Below are positions 25,108 to 34,796 of a stretch of DNA of 64,000 bases, piece after piece; within the stretch, counting starts at the first letter, position 1, and each line of letters opens with the position of its first letter. The notes beneath the pieces are model-generated. The model made no database searches and was not told the DNA's origin. It saw only the letters and a list, made by a program, of their open reading frames with translations. This DNA is from Corynebacterium tuberculostearicum (lineage in GTDB: Bacteria > Actinomycetota > Actinomycetes > Mycobacteriales > Mycobacteriaceae): positions 2,294,001 through 2,358,000 of the forward strand of contig NZ_CP073092.1 of the NCBI RefSeq assembly GCF_030506365.1, read 5' to 3'. A program made the position numbers and the translations under genes.

Positions 25108-27870
25108 ATGTCTTCTCGCCGCCTGGGCGCGCTGGCACTTGCCACCGCCTTGTCCTCTGCCGCCCTTGCCGTTCCTACCGCCACGGCCGCCACCGATGGC
25201 TCCGCCGCAGTCATCTCCGAGGTCTACGGGGGCGGCGGCAATAAGGGCGCTGCCTTCACCCATGACTTCATCGAGCTCTATAACCCCACCGATGCCCCGA
25301 TTGACCTGACCGGATACACCGTGGAGTACTTCTCCGCCTCCGGCAATACCGGCGGCAAGGTGGCGCTTTCCGGCACCATCGCCCCGCACGGCTACTTCCT
25401 GGTGCAAGGCGCGGCCGGCAATGGCGCGGGCGAGGCCCTGCCTGCCCCAGATGCCGAGGGCAGCCTCAACATGTCCGGCTCGAAGGGCTCCGTGCAGCTT
25501 GCCGACGCCACCGGTACCCCCGTCGATGCCATCGGCTACGGCGCCGCTTCCCTCAAGGAAGGCACCGCCGCCGCTGGACTGTCCAATGCCAAGTCCGCCT
25601 CCCGCGACGCCGAGGGCACCGATACCGATAACAACGCCGCCGACTTCACCACCGGAGCGCCTACCCCGACCAACTCCAGTAACGAAGCCCCCACCCCGCA
25701 GCCAGAGGAGCCGGTAGAGCCCGAGCAGCCTACTCCCGAGGGCGTCACCGCCATCGCGGATATCCAGGGCACCGGCGCCGAATCCCCGCTCAAGGACCAG
25801 ACCGTGGCCACCGAGGGCGTCGTCACCGGCGTGTGGTCCGAAGGTGGACTCAATGGCTTCACCATTCAGACCGGTGGCACCGGCGCCGAGGCCACCGACG
25901 CCTCCCAGGCCATCTTTGTCTACATGGGTGATAAGCCGGCCGACCAGTACCCGGCCCTGGAAGATTCCGTCGCGGTAACCGGCAAGGTCTCCGAGTTCTA
26001 TGGCTCCACCCAGCTCACCGCCTCCGCGGTCACGCAGCTCGATACCCCGCTGGAGAAGGTCACCCCACTCAAGGTGGATCAGCTTCCCGATGGCAACGAG
26101 GCCCGCGAGCCCTTCGAGCACATGCTCATCCAGCCAGGCGAGCACACCGTGACCAATAACTATTCGCTCAACCAGTACGGCGAGGTCGGCCTCGCCCCGG
26201 GCAAGGAAGCCTTCCGCCAGCCTTCCGATATCTTCTCCCCCTCCACGGATCCCAACTCCGATATCCAGAAGCTCACCAAGGACAACGCCGATAAGCTGGT
26301 CACCCTGGATGATGGCCGCACCCGTGACTATCTCAAGACCGACCAGAACACCCCACTGCCCTATATCGCCCAGGATGATGCCCAGACCATCAAGTCCCTG
26401 CGCACCACCGATACCGTGTCCTTCCAGCACCCGGTCATCGTGGGCTTCTCCCACGACCAGTGGCGCTTCCAGCCCACCACCCCGGTCACCGGCAACACCA
26501 AGGGCGCAGACCTGCCCATCTCTTGGGAGGATTCCCGCGCGGCCGAGCTCCACGCCATCGATGACGTCAAGGGCGAGTACACCATCGGCGCCTTCAACGT
26601 GCTGAACTACTTCACCTCCTTGGGCGAGGAATTCGGCGGCAGCGCCTACACCGACCGCGAGGGCAATAAGGTCACCGTCAACCGCGGTAAGACCCGCGGC
26701 GCCTATACCCAATCCGCGCTGGAAGACCAGGAGCGCAAGATCGTCGCCGCCATCAACGGCCTCGATGCCGACGTCATCGGCCTTTCCGAAATCGAAGATG
26801 GCTACGCCGTCACCGGTGACTTCGCCCAGCGCGATAAGGCACTCAAGCACCTGACGGAAAAGCTCAACGAGGCCGCCGGCTCCGACAAGTGGGGCTTTGT
26901 CCCCTCCCCTTCCCAAGACGCCGTACCAAGCTCCCCGGATGTCATCCGCACCGCGTTCATCTACCACAAGGATGTGGTCAAGCCCGTCGGCGAATCCCGC
27001 ATCTTCCAAGATGATCGCTTCACCGGCACCGCCCGCGAACCGCTCGCCCAGGAATTCCAGCCGCTGAAGGAAGGCGAGGAATCCTTCGTTGCCGTGGCCA
27101 ACCACTTCAAGTCCAAGGGCTCGGTAGCCAAGGGCGACGCCGACACCGGCGACGGCCAGGGAAATAACCCAAACGTCCGCAATGCGCAGGCCCAGGCCGT
27201 GCTCGATGCGCTGCACAAGCAAGAGGACTGGAAGGACAAGCCGCTATTCGCCCTGGGTGATTTCAATACCTACACCCACGAGACCGCGCTCGATGTATTC
27301 CGCAACGATGGCTTCACCGTCCCCGCCGAAAAGTACGAGGCTGACCCCTCCTACCAGTTCTCCGGGCTGCTTGGCACCCTCGACCACGTGCTGGCCAACA
27401 AGGTTGCCACCGGCACGCTTGACGACGCCCAAGTGTGGAACATCAATGCCGATGAACCCGTCGCCTTCGAATACTCCCGCCGCAACTACAACATCGTGGA
27501 CTTCTACGATGACTCCCCATTCCGCGCCTCCGACCACGACCCGGTCAAGGTCGGCTTCACCCTCGGCGAGGACGACTCCGCCGGCCAGCCGGATGATCCT
27601 GCGGACAAGCCTTCCGATGAGCCAGGTAAGCCAGAGGACAAGCCCTCCGATAATCCTTCTGAAAAGCCGAATAAGCCTGCCTCCGGCTCTAGCTCCAGCA
27701 CCAGCTCCGTCGGTGCAGGCATCGCCGCCGCTATCGCGGCCATCGCCGGCCTCGTCGCCATCCCTGGTTTCCTCGCCGTGACCGGCAACCTCCAGAAGGC
27801 CATCCCGGCCCCCATCTGGGTCATGCTGCCCAAGGAAGTGAAGAACTTCATCACTAGCCTGCAGCGTTAA
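25108..27870 (+). CDS. nucH: Secreted multi-domain endonuclease (ExeM/NucH family)
   Basis: 920 residues. A Sec signal peptide (cleavage near AVPTATA-A, residue 28) leads to a lamin-tail-like domain beginning AAVISEVYGGGGN (about 33-150). A Pro/Glu-rich linker and an OB-fold-like region (about 210-330) follow. The endonuclease/exonuclease/phosphatase domain starts at YTIGAFNVLNYFT near residue 491, with catalytic-type segments DVIGLSEIED, VANHFKSKGS, FALGDFNTYT and SDHDPVKVGF. A Pro/Asp/Lys-repeat stalk and a hydrophobic anchor (about 870-895) end the protein without an LPxTG motif. It likely degrades extracellular DNA at the cell surface. Confidence 0.9.
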   Translation: MSSRRLGALALATALSSAALAVPTATAATDGSAAVISEVYGGGGNKGAAFTHDFIELYNPTDAPIDLTGYTVEYFSASGNTGGKVALSGTIAPHGYFLVQGAAGNGAGEALPAPDAEGSLNMSGSKGSVQLADATGTPVDAIGYGAASLKEGTAAAGLSNAKSASRDAEGTDTDNNAADFTTGAPTPTNSSNEAPTPQPEEPVEPEQPTPEGVTAIADIQGTGAESPLKDQTVATEGVVTGVWSEGGLNGFTIQTGGTGAEATDASQAIFVYMGDKPADQYPALEDSVAVTGKVSEFYGSTQLTASAVTQLDTPLEKVTPLKVDQLPDGNEAREPFEHMLIQPGEHTVTNNYSLNQYGEVGLAPGKEAFRQPSDIFSPSTDPNSDIQKLTKDNADKLVTLDDGRTRDYLKTDQNTPLPYIAQDDAQTIKSLRTTDTVSFQHPVIVGFSHDQWRFQPTTPVTGNTKGADLPISWEDSRAAELHAIDDVKGEYTIGAFNVLNYFTSLGEEFGGSAYTDREGNKVTVNRGKTRGAYTQSALEDQERKIVAAINGLDADVIGLSEIEDGYAVTGDFAQRDKALKHLTEKLNEAAGSDKWGFVPSPSQDAVPSSPDVIRTAFIYHKDVVKPVGESRIFQDDRFTGTAREPLAQEFQPLKEGEESFVAVANHFKSKGSVAKGDADTGDGQGNNPNVRNAQAQAVLDALHKQEDWKDKPLFALGDFNTYTHETALDVFRNDGFTVPAEKYEADPSYQFSGLLGTLDHVLANKVATGTLDDAQVWNINADEPVAFEYSRRNYNIVDFYDDSPFRASDHDPVKVGFTLGEDDSAGQPDDPADKPSDEPGKPEDKPSDNPSEKPNKPASGSSSSTSSVGAGIAAAIAAIAGLVAIPGFLAVTGNLQKAIPAPIWVMLPKEVKNFITSLQR

Positions 27871-27887
27871 TCACCCATTAGCCCTAG

Positions 27888-27933
27888 CCCCGCACGCTTC
27901 GGAGGAAGACTCCCTAGCGGCGGGGCCTTTTGT
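27888..27933 (+). terminator. Terminator after the secreted nuclease
   Basis: GCCCCGC...GCGGGGC outer stem with an inner CGCT/AGCG pair, followed by CTTTT. Confidence 0.7.
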
Positions 27934-27944
27934 CATTTCACGAC

Positions 27945-28002
27945 TTTCGTCCATATAAACCACCACAACCGTCGACGGAAATGGGCGTTTATATGGACGA
28001 AA
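27945..28002. repeat. 58-bp symmetric inverted repeat, copy A
   Basis: Perfect 16-bp arms TTTCGTCCATATAAAC and complement, separated by 26 nt whose exact centre is GTCGAC (27971-27976). Intergenic, between two convergent genes. The arms share 12 of 16 bases with the element at 31889-31944. Confidence 0.8.
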
Positions 28003-28056
28003 CTCGCGAAGCTGCACTTATTGATCCGCGGAGCCTCTGGCGAGGGAATGCGCGGG

Positions 28057-28740
28057 CTATTTTGGAAGATAAGCGCCGTAATCGGCAGGGATCGCGCCGG
28101 CGTTGATGGCTCGGTCGGCGGCTTTGACAAAGTCATTGATTACTTTGCGATCATCCAGGTTGCGGCCGGAAACCGAAAGGCGGACGGTGTTGCCGCGCTG
28201 AGCAGAGCGCTCAGCGGCACGGATGATGTTTTTGCGCCACCACTTGGCAGAACCAAAGCCTTCACCGAAAGAAAGGTTGCGTGTCTGGTGGAACTTACCG
28301 GAATTTATCTGGAGAATACCGCGGGTGGAGGCCGCTACCTCAAACTTGAACTGCGGCAAGACCTGCAAGGTGCCGGGCGACATGCGCCAGCGAGGGGGAG
28401 CAAAGATGGTGGGCTCGAAGCCGATCTTGGCCATCTGGCGGGTAGCTCCGGCGAGGCGCAGCTTCGCCTCGTGTGAATCGAGGTTGGCGAATTCCGCGCG
28501 GCGGCCCTGCACTGAACGATCAAAACCGTTCAGGATAAGAACGCGGCCGGCATCGGCTTGGTCTTGCAGCCACTTCTTGGTGTCTTTGTCTTTGGCGAGG
28601 TGCCAGTTGCCGTCGATATGCGGGGCAATCAGCAGGGAAACAGGAATCTCCTCTCGATCAAGGATCGAGAGGAGCCGGCTAGCCTGCTTCCGTGTGTCAT
28701 CAAAGATGCTGGAGATAGATACCAGAAGGTGGCCATTCAT
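28057..28740 (-). CDS. DUF2334-type polysaccharide-deacetylase-like protein
   Basis: 227 residues. The N-terminus HLLVSISSIFDD and the strand VSLLIAPHIDGNWHL resemble the DUF2334 branch of carbohydrate esterase family 4. In the canonical fold this region carries a metal-binding Asp and His, seen here as FDD near residue 13 and APHIDGNW near 38-45. FAPPRWRMSP matches the family's FxPPxW segment. It has no signal peptide, so a cytoplasmic role or a degenerate enzyme is possible. Substrate unknown. Single gene on the minus strand, convergent with nucH across the inverted repeat. Confidence 0.75.
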   Translation of the reverse strand: MNGHLLVSISSIFDDTRKQASRLLSILDREEIPVSLLIAPHIDGNWHLAKDKDTKKWLQDQADAGRVLILNGFDRSVQGRRAEFANLDSHEAKLRLAGATRQMAKIGFEPTIFAPPRWRMSPGTLQVLPQFKFEVAASTRGILQINSGKFHQTRNLSFGEGFGSAKWWRKNIIRAAERSAQRGNTVRLSVSGRNLDDRKVINDFVKAADRAINAGAIPADYGAYLPK

Positions 28741-28796
28741 AAGGAAAATTATCGCACAGGAATTCAGGATTCGCGCGTTGGCCCCCTATCCGGGTT

Positions 28797-30920
28797 TTAC
28801 TTCTCCAAGCCAGTGGCCTTGTTGATGGTCCACGCGTACTCGAAGGCATTCTGGCGCCACTTTTCATAGCGCCCGGACACGCCGCCATGGCCTGCGGCCA
28901 TTTCGGTCTTGAGCAAGAACTCGCCGCCGGTGGCCGTCGTTCGCAGCTGGGCGATCCACTTGGCCGGCTCAACGTAGAGCACGCGGGTGTCATTGAGCGA
29001 GGTGATAGCCAAGATGTCCGGGTAGTCCTTAGCCTCGATGTTTTCGTACGGCGAGTAGGACTTCATGTAGTCATAGACCTCTGGATCGTGGTACGGGTCG
29101 CCCCACTCTTCCCATTCAGGGACCGTGAGTGGAAGCTCCGGCATGAGGATAGAGGTCAGCGGATCCACGAACGGCACGACGGCCTGGATAGCGGTGAAGC
29201 GATCCGGGGCCATATTGGCAATCGCGCCCATGAGCATGCCGCCAGCTGAGCCGCCCTCGGCCACCATCTGATCCGCGGTGGTCACGCCGCGGGCGATGAG
29301 GTCATCGGCGACATCGATGAAATCGGTGAAGGTGTTCTTCTTCTTGAGCATCTTTCCGTCGTCGTACCAGGTGCGGCCCATCTCGCCGCCGCCGCGGACA
29401 TGGGCCACGGCGAAGATCATGCCGCGGTCCATGAGGGACAGGCGGGTAACGGAGAATGCCGGATCGACGCTGACCTCGTAAGAGCCGTATCCGTAGAGCA
29501 GGGTCGGATTCGGCTGGGTGCGGTCGAGGTCGGCGCGGTGGACGATGGAGACGGGGATTTCGGTGCCGTCGGCAGCCGTGGTCCACAGGCGGTAGGCCAC
29601 GTAGTCATCCGGGTTATAACCGCCGGGAACCTCTTGCTCCTTGAGCAGGGTAAATTCGCCGGTATCCACGCGGTAATCAAAGAGCTGGGAGGGCTGGGTA
29701 AAGGACACGTAGCTCACGCGCAGCACCGGTGCGTCCCACTCGGGGTTGCCGGATACGGACACGGTGAAGAGTTCTTCGTCGAAGTTGAGCTCTTCGAATT
29801 CGCTAAAGCCGTCGTTCACGCGCATGATGGCGGCGCGGCCGATGCCGCCGCGGCGGTAGCCCACCACAATCTGATCGCGGTAGGTGTCCACGCCCTCGAT
29901 GCGGGTGGTCTCCTCGTGCGGCAAGAGCGCCGGCAGCTCGCGTAGGGTGGGCAGCTCATCCTCGGCCTTGGTATAGCCGACCTCGAAGTTGGGGCCGGTG
30001 GCGTTGTGGGTGACGATCCAGTAGTCCTCGCCCTTGACGACGGCGTGGTCGACGTCGTAGTCCACGCCGGATTCGCGCTCCCACAGCAGGCGGAATTCAC
30101 CCTCGGGGTTGTCTTCTTCGAGGACCCACACCTCAGAGGTCACCTTGGAGCTCACGCCAAGGAAGAGGTATTTATCGGAGCGAGCGCTGCCTATGCCGAC
30201 GTTGAAGTGCTCGTCTTCTTCCTTGAACACCTGCACGTCTTCGGACTGCGCGGTGCCGACCTTGTGGCGCCAGATGGCGTCGGGGCGCCATGCCTCGTCG
30301 ACGGTCGTGTAAAAGATATAGCCGTCGCCAGCCCAGGTGGCACCATAGAATATGCCCTTGAGGTGGTCGTCGAGAAGCTCGCCGGTGTCTAGGTCCTTGA
30401 TGTAGAGCTCGAAGCGCTCGTCGCCGGCGAAGTCCACGGAATAGGCCAGGTAGCGGCCGGAATCAGAGATGGAGGCGGCACCGAGGGCGAAGAAATCCTT
30501 GCCCTCCGCCAGCGCGTTGGCGTCAAGGATAATCTCCTCGCCTGCCGGGGTGCCTTCCTCTGGGATAACCGGGGCGGTCCATGGGTCAGCCCCCTCCTCT
30601 ACCGGGAGGCGGCAGGAGTAGCCGTAGCTCTTGCCCTCCTCGGTGCGGCCGTAATACCAGTAATCGCCGCGGCGAGAAGGCACGGACATATCGGTTTGCT
30701 TGATGCGGGACTTAATCTCCTGGAAGATATTTTCCGTCATCTCATCCAAGTGCGCGGTCTTCGCCTTGGTGTAATCATTTTCTGCGTTGAGGTAATCCAG
30801 GGTTTCCTGGGATTCCTTATCGCGCAGCCACTCGTAGTTATCCACGAACTCACGGCCGTGGAAGGAACGGGTCACGGGGTGTACGGCGGCCACGGGGGCG
30901 GAAAGATTCTCGTTGCTCAT
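28797..30920 (-). CDS. ptrB: Oligopeptidase B / prolyl oligopeptidase family serine peptidase
   Basis: 707 residues, peptidase family S9A. A seven-bladed beta-propeller spans roughly residues 70-420. It is followed by an alpha/beta-hydrolase domain with the nucleophile Ser558 in AEGGSAGGMLMG, preceded by the ARGGGEMGRTWYDDGK-type segment (here HVRGGGEMGR). The catalytic His lies near AAGHGGVSGR at the C-terminus. It cleaves short peptides, probably after basic residues, in the cytoplasm. Full length. It lies 39 nt downstream of purC on the same strand, without functional link. Confidence 0.93.
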   Translation of the reverse strand: MSNENLSAPVAAVHPVTRSFHGREFVDNYEWLRDKESQETLDYLNAENDYTKAKTAHLDEMTENIFQEIKSRIKQTDMSVPSRRGDYWYYGRTEEGKSYGYSCRLPVEEGADPWTAPVIPEEGTPAGEEIILDANALAEGKDFFALGAASISDSGRYLAYSVDFAGDERFELYIKDLDTGELLDDHLKGIFYGATWAGDGYIFYTTVDEAWRPDAIWRHKVGTAQSEDVQVFKEEDEHFNVGIGSARSDKYLFLGVSSKVTSEVWVLEEDNPEGEFRLLWERESGVDYDVDHAVVKGEDYWIVTHNATGPNFEVGYTKAEDELPTLRELPALLPHEETTRIEGVDTYRDQIVVGYRRGGIGRAAIMRVNDGFSEFEELNFDEELFTVSVSGNPEWDAPVLRVSYVSFTQPSQLFDYRVDTGEFTLLKEQEVPGGYNPDDYVAYRLWTTAADGTEIPVSIVHRADLDRTQPNPTLLYGYGSYEVSVDPAFSVTRLSLMDRGMIFAVAHVRGGGEMGRTWYDDGKMLKKKNTFTDFIDVADDLIARGVTTADQMVAEGGSAGGMLMGAIANMAPDRFTAIQAVVPFVDPLTSILMPELPLTVPEWEEWGDPYHDPEVYDYMKSYSPYENIEAKDYPDILAITSLNDTRVLYVEPAKWIAQLRTTATGGEFLLKTEMAAGHGGVSGRYEKWRQNAFEYAWTINKATGLEK

Positions 30921-30959
30921 GCCGCCCCACTGTACGCGTGGCGCCCCGTAGAGCGAGAG

Positions 30960-31853
30960 CTAGGCCTCGGGCGAGAGGAAGTCCGCAAAGCGCTCGCCGG
31001 AAAGCCGCTCATAGGCCTCGATGTAGCGCAGGCGGGTGGCGGAAACGACGTCGTCGGGAAGCTGAGGCGGGGTGCCGTCAGCGGCTTGGTCCCACCCGGA
31101 GGCGTCGGAAGTCAGCCAATTGCGCACGTACTGCTTGTCGAAGGACGGCTGGACCTCGCCCTCCACGTAAGAATCGGCCGGCCAGTAGCGGGAGGAATCA
31201 GGGGTCAGGACCTCATCGGCCAGCACGAGGGTGCCGTCTTTGTCGAGGCCGAACTCGAACTTGGTATCGGCGAGGATAATGCCCTTCTCCTCCGCGAGCG
31301 CGGCGGCCTCAGAGTAGATGCGGAGGGTGGCCGCGCGCAGCTCTTCGGCGCGCTCTGCGCCCAGCTTGTCCACCACGTAGTCGAAGGAGACGTTCTCATC
31401 GTGCTCGCCCTGTTCTGCCTTGGTGGCCGGGGTGAAGATGGGCTCGGGCAGGCGGGAAGCCTCAACCAGGCCCTCCGGCAGCTCGATACCGCACACGGTG
31501 CCGTTGGCCTTGTACTCCTTCAAGCCGAAACCGGTGAGGAAACCGCGAGCCACGCACTCGAAGGGCAGCATATCCAGCTTCTTGACCACCATCGCGCGGC
31601 CAAGGCACTCGGCGGGGATGCGCTCATCATCGAGCGGGCCGGCCAGGTGGTTGGGGAAATCGATGGAGTCGAAGAAGAACTTCGAGGTTGCGGTCAGCAC
31701 GCGGCCCTTGTCCGGGATGGCCGGTTCGAGGGCGTGGTCGTAAGCCGAGATGCGGTCCGAGACCACCATCAACAGGGTGTTCTCGTCTACATCGTAAATA
31801 TCGCGGACCTTGCCGGAGGCAAGATGGGTATAAGAAGAAAGCTCAGGTCGCAT
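30960..31853 (-). CDS. purC: Phosphoribosylaminoimidazole-succinocarboxamide synthase (SAICAR synthetase)
   Basis: 297 residues. Joins CAIR and aspartate with ATP, the eighth purine step. Motifs: [14 protein letters not shown] (glycine-rich ATP loop, about 9-22), [21 protein letters not shown] and [10 protein letters not shown] frame extension to 31898 exists but begins with TTG inside an inverted repeat. ATG 31853 gives the family start MRPEL and has TAGAAT (31861-31866) exactly 7 nt upstream, so a leaderless start is preferred. Confidence 0.96.
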   Translation of the reverse strand: MRPELSSYTHLASGKVRDIYDVDENTLLMVVSDRISAYDHALEPAIPDKGRVLTATSKFFFDSIDFPNHLAGPLDDERIPAECLGRAMVVKKLDMLPFECVARGFLTGFGLKEYKANGTVCGIELPEGLVEASRLPEPIFTPATKAEQGEHDENVSFDYVVDKLGAERAEELRAATLRIYSEAAALAEEKGIILADTKFEFGLDKDGTLVLADEVLTPDSSRYWPADSYVEGEVQPSFDKQYVRNWLTSDASGWDQAADGTPPQLPDDVVSATRLRYIEAYERLSGERFADFLSPEA

Positions 31854-31860
31854 GACCTTC

Positions 31861-31866
31861 ATTCTA
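31861..31866 (-). promoter_or_regulatory. -10 box of leaderless purC promoter
   Basis: TAGAAT, 7 nt before ATG 31853. The expected -35 position abuts the inverted repeat at 31889-31944. Confidence 0.6.
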
Positions 31867-31888
31867 GCGCCCAGGGGTAGCGAGCACG

Positions 31889-31944
31889 TTTCGATCAAAT
31901 AAGCCCCGAAATCCGCGTGGGATTCGGGGACTATTTGATCGAAA
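31889..31944. repeat. 56-bp symmetric inverted repeat, copy B
   Basis: Perfect 13-bp arms TTTCGATCAAATA and complement. The inner 30 nt continue as an imperfect stem (CCCCGAAATCC against GGGATTCGGGG). Located between purB and purC, just upstream of the purC promoter. Same family as 27945-28002. Confidence 0.8.
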
Positions 31945-31959
31945 TGCGAAAAAAGGAAG

Positions 31960-32000
31960 GCGCACCGCGACAGGGGCGCACTGCGAAAGGAAAGCGCACC
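31960..32000. repeat. Three imperfect GCGCAC direct repeats
   Basis: GCGCACCGCGA (31960), GCGCACTGCGA (31976) and GCGCACC (31994), spaced 16 and 18 nt, in the purB-purC gap. Confidence 0.5.
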
Positions 32001-32014
32001 CGGCGCGGCTCGTT

Positions 32015-33445
32015 TTAAAGGATCTCGCCCGGGGTATAGGCCGCGGCCTTGGGGTGCTCGCCTACTAGCGCGTTGATGCGGTTGAGCACCTGGCTGACCT
32101 GGGACTCGGCGGCGCCGATGAAGGCGTGCTTATCGGCCAAGGCGGCCTCGAGGTCGGACTCGTCCATGGGCAGGCGGTCATCGGCGGCGAGGCGTTGGAC
32201 TAGGTCCTGCTCGCCGCCGTTTTCGCGCATATTGAGTGCGACGGCCACGGCGTTTTCCTTGATGACCTCGTGGGCGGTCTCGCGGCCCACACCAGCGCGC
32301 ACGGCCGCCATAAGGATGCGGGTGGTGGCCAGGAAGGGCAGGTAGCGCTCCAGTTCGCGGTCGATCATGGCCGGGAAGGCACCGAACTCGTCGAGGACGG
32401 TGAGGAAGGTTTCGAATTGGCCGTCGAGGGCAAAGAAGGCATCGGGAAGCGCGACGCGCCGAACGACGGAGCAGAAGACATCGCCCTCGTTCCACTGCTG
32501 GCCAGCGAGGTCCGCGGCCATGGTCAGGTAGCCGCGGAGGATGACCTGCAGGCCGCCGACGCGCTCGCAGGAGCGGGCGTTCATCTTGTGCGGCATAGCA
32601 GAGGAGCCAACCTGGCCCTCCTTGAAGCCTTCGGTGACGGTCTCGTTGCCGGCCATCAAGCGGATGGTGGTGGCCAGGGAGGACGGGGCGGCGCCGAGCT
32701 CCACGAGGGCGGAGATGGCGTCGAAGTCGAGGGAGCGCGGGTAGACCTGGCCCACGGAATTGAAGATGCGGTGGAAGCCCAGGTAATCCGCGATGGCCGT
32801 CTCCAGGGAGGCGAGCTTGTCCTCGGAGCCGCCCATGAGATCGAGCATGTCCTGGGAGGTGCCCATCGGGCCCTTGATGCCGCGCAGCGGGTAGCGTGCC
32901 AAGAGGTCTTCGACCCGTTCGATGGCCAGCAGCATCTCATCGCCGGCCGTAGCGAAGCGCTTGCCCAGCGTGGTGGCCTGCGCGGCCACGTTGTGGGAGC
33001 GGCCCGCCATGACCAAGGACTGGTACTCGGCGGCGTGACGTCCGATGCGGGAGACCACGGCGATGGCCTTATCGCGGATGATCTCCAGCGAGGTGTGGAT
33101 CTGCAGCTGCTCCACGTTCTCGGTGAGATCGCGGCTGGTCATGCCCTTGTGAATGTGCTCGTAGCCGGCCAGCGCATTGAATTCTTCGATGCGGGCCTTC
33201 ACATCGTGGCGGGTGACGCGCTCGCGCTCTGCGATGGACTCGAGGTTCACGTCCTCTACCACGGCCTCGTAGGCATCGATGGCCTTGGCGGGGATGTCTA
33301 CGCCCAGATCCTTCTGAGCGCGCATGACCGCGATCCAGAGCTTGCGCTCCAAGATGATTTTATGCTCCGGGCTCCAGATATTGGACAATTCCGCGGAGGC
33401 ATAGCGGGAGGACAGGACGTTGGAAATCTTCTTCTTTTCAGCCAC
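32015..33445 (-). CDS. purB: Adenylosuccinate lyase
   Basis: 476 residues, fumarase/aspartase superfamily. Cleaves SAICAR to AICAR and adenylosuccinate to AMP, each releasing fumarate. The superfamily signature is [15 protein letters not shown], with the catalytic serine loop. An earlier conserved histidine region is [19 protein letters not shown], and [15 protein letters not shown] provides substrate contacts. GTG 33445 is used; no Shine-Dalgarno sequence is evident. It lies upstream of purC with a 160-nt gap holding repeats. Confidence 0.97.
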   Translation of the reverse strand: MAEKKKISNVLSSRYASAELSNIWSPEHKIILERKLWIAVMRAQKDLGVDIPAKAIDAYEAVVEDVNLESIAERERVTRHDVKARIEEFNALAGYEHIHKGMTSRDLTENVEQLQIHTSLEIIRDKAIAVVSRIGRHAAEYQSLVMAGRSHNVAAQATTLGKRFATAGDEMLLAIERVEDLLARYPLRGIKGPMGTSQDMLDLMGGSEDKLASLETAIADYLGFHRIFNSVGQVYPRSLDFDAISALVELGAAPSSLATTIRLMAGNETVTEGFKEGQVGSSAMPHKMNARSCERVGGLQVILRGYLTMAADLAGQQWNEGDVFCSVVRRVALPDAFFALDGQFETFLTVLDEFGAFPAMIDRELERYLPFLATTRILMAAVRAGVGRETAHEVIKENAVAVALNMRENGGEQDLVQRLAADDRLPMDESDLEAALADKHAFIGAAESQVSQVLNRINALVGEHPKAAAYTPGEIL

Positions 33446-33486
33446 GTGGCTATTATTCCATGCCTGCCCCGCCGCGGGGTGAAAGG

Positions 33487-34761
33487 TTAGAGAGAAATCT
33501 CACCGTCTTCTGCTCGCTTACCGATGTCCCGGCGCACAAAGCCACCCGCAAACTCGATGCCGTCGACGGTGGCGTAGGCGTCTGCGCGGGCCTCGGCAAG
33601 CGTGGCACCCTTGCCGAGCACGCTGAGCACGCGGCCGCCTGCGGTGCGATAAGCCCCGTCGGCGTGGGCAGTGCCGGCATGGAGGACGCGCTGCGGATCG
33701 TCCAAGGCGGCGCCAGAGATGGCATCGCCCTTGCGCGGGGAAGCCGGGTAGCCCTCGGCCGCCATGACGATGATGACGGCGAAGCCATCCTCCCACTCCA
33801 GCGGCGGGAGCTCGGAGAGGGTGCCGGTGGCTGTGGCGTGGAGGGCCTCAGCCAGCGGGGACTTGAGCAGGGAAAGCACTGCCTGGGTCTCCGGATCGCC
33901 GAAGCGGCAGTTGAACTCGACTACGGCCGGGCCTTCTTCGCCCCAGGCCAGGCCGGCGTAAAGCAGACCGGAATAAGGGGTGCCGCGGCGCGCCATCTCC
34001 TTGGCCACAGGGATGCAGACCTCGTCCACGATGCGCTGCACGCCGTCCTCCGGCAGCCACGGCAGCGGGGTGTAGGCGCCCATGCCGCCGGTATTGGGGC
34101 CCTCGTCGTTGTCATAGGCACGCTTGTGATCCTGGGCCGGCAGCAGCGGGACGACGGTCTCGCCATCGACTAAGCAAAAGAGCGAGACTTCGGGGCCGTC
34201 GAGGAAGGATTCCAGCAGCACCGGGTTGCCGGCCGCGAGGACGGCATCGACGTGGGCGCGGGCGGCGGCGCGGTCCGGGGTGACCACCACGCCCTTGCCG
34301 CCGGCCAGGCCGTCGTCTTTGACCACGAACTGCGGGCCGAAGCGGTCGAGCGCGGCCTCAATCTCCTCCTCGGGTGCACCTGGGCGCAGCTGCTCCGCGC
34401 GAGCGGTCTTGACGCCCGCGGCTTCCATGACGTCTTTGGCAAAGGCCTTGGAGCCCTCGATCTGGGCTGCGTCCTTGTTGGGACCGAAGACCGCGATGCC
34501 GGCCGCGCGCAGGGCATCGGCCACGCCGGCGACGAGGGGAACCTCAGGGCCGATGACAACGAGGTCCGCGGCGATGCTCTGGGCGAGCTCCACCATGCGA
34601 TCAGCGTCATCTACCTGGGAGTAGTCCGGGTGGACGGTAGCGAGGGTGGACATGGCCGCGCTGCCCGGCGCGGCGTGGATTTCGGTGCTCTTAGGGTCGG
34701 CGGACAGGCCCTTGACAAGGGCGTGTTCACGGCCGCCCGAACCAATTACGAGAATGCGCAT
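33487..34761 (-). CDS. purD: Phosphoribosylamine-glycine ligase (GAR synthetase)
   Basis: 424 residues, ATP-grasp enzyme for the second purine step. It starts with the family's [15 protein letters not shown]; the in-frame extension to 34794 would overlap the divergent HIT promoter and is rejected. ATP-grasp motifs include [16 protein letters not shown] (about 135-150), [14 protein letters not shown], and [15 protein letters not shown] near the metal site. It is on the same strand as purB and 41 nt upstream of it, so probably transcribed together. Confidence 0.97.
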   Translation of the reverse strand: MRILVIGSGGREHALVKGLSADPKSTEIHAAPGSAAMSTLATVHPDYSQVDDADRMVELAQSIAADLVVIGPEVPLVAGVADALRAAGIAVFGPNKDAAQIEGSKAFAKDVMEAAGVKTARAEQLRPGAPEEEIEAALDRFGPQFVVKDDGLAGGKGVVVTPDRAAARAHVDAVLAAGNPVLLESFLDGPEVSLFCLVDGETVVPLLPAQDHKRAYDNDEGPNTGGMGAYTPLPWLPEDGVQRIVDEVCIPVAKEMARRGTPYSGLLYAGLAWGEEGPAVVEFNCRFGDPETQAVLSLLKSPLAEALHATATGTLSELPPLEWEDGFAVIIVMAAEGYPASPRKGDAISGAALDDPQRVLHAGTAHADGAYRTAGGRVLSVLGKGATLAEARADAYATVDGIEFAGGFVRRDIGKRAEDGEISL

Positions 34762-34783
34762 GCCCACCATCATAACCAGCGGG

Positions 34784-34789
34784 TAGCCT
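34784..34789 (+). promoter_or_regulatory. -10 box of leaderless HIT-gene promoter
   Basis: TAGCCT, 7 nt before ATG 34797. Confidence 0.5.
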
Positions 34790-34796
34790 GGCACAC

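Noticed and set aside
27933-28136. 67-codon minus-strand frame over the inverted repeat
   Set aside because: Its sequence is mostly the 58-bp repeat and the end of the DUF2334 gene; no start signal or family pattern.
31854-31898. Longer purC start (TTG 31898)
   Set aside because: It would begin inside the inverted repeat, lacks a ribosome binding site, and adds residues absent from the PurC family; the TAGAAT box supports ATG 31853.
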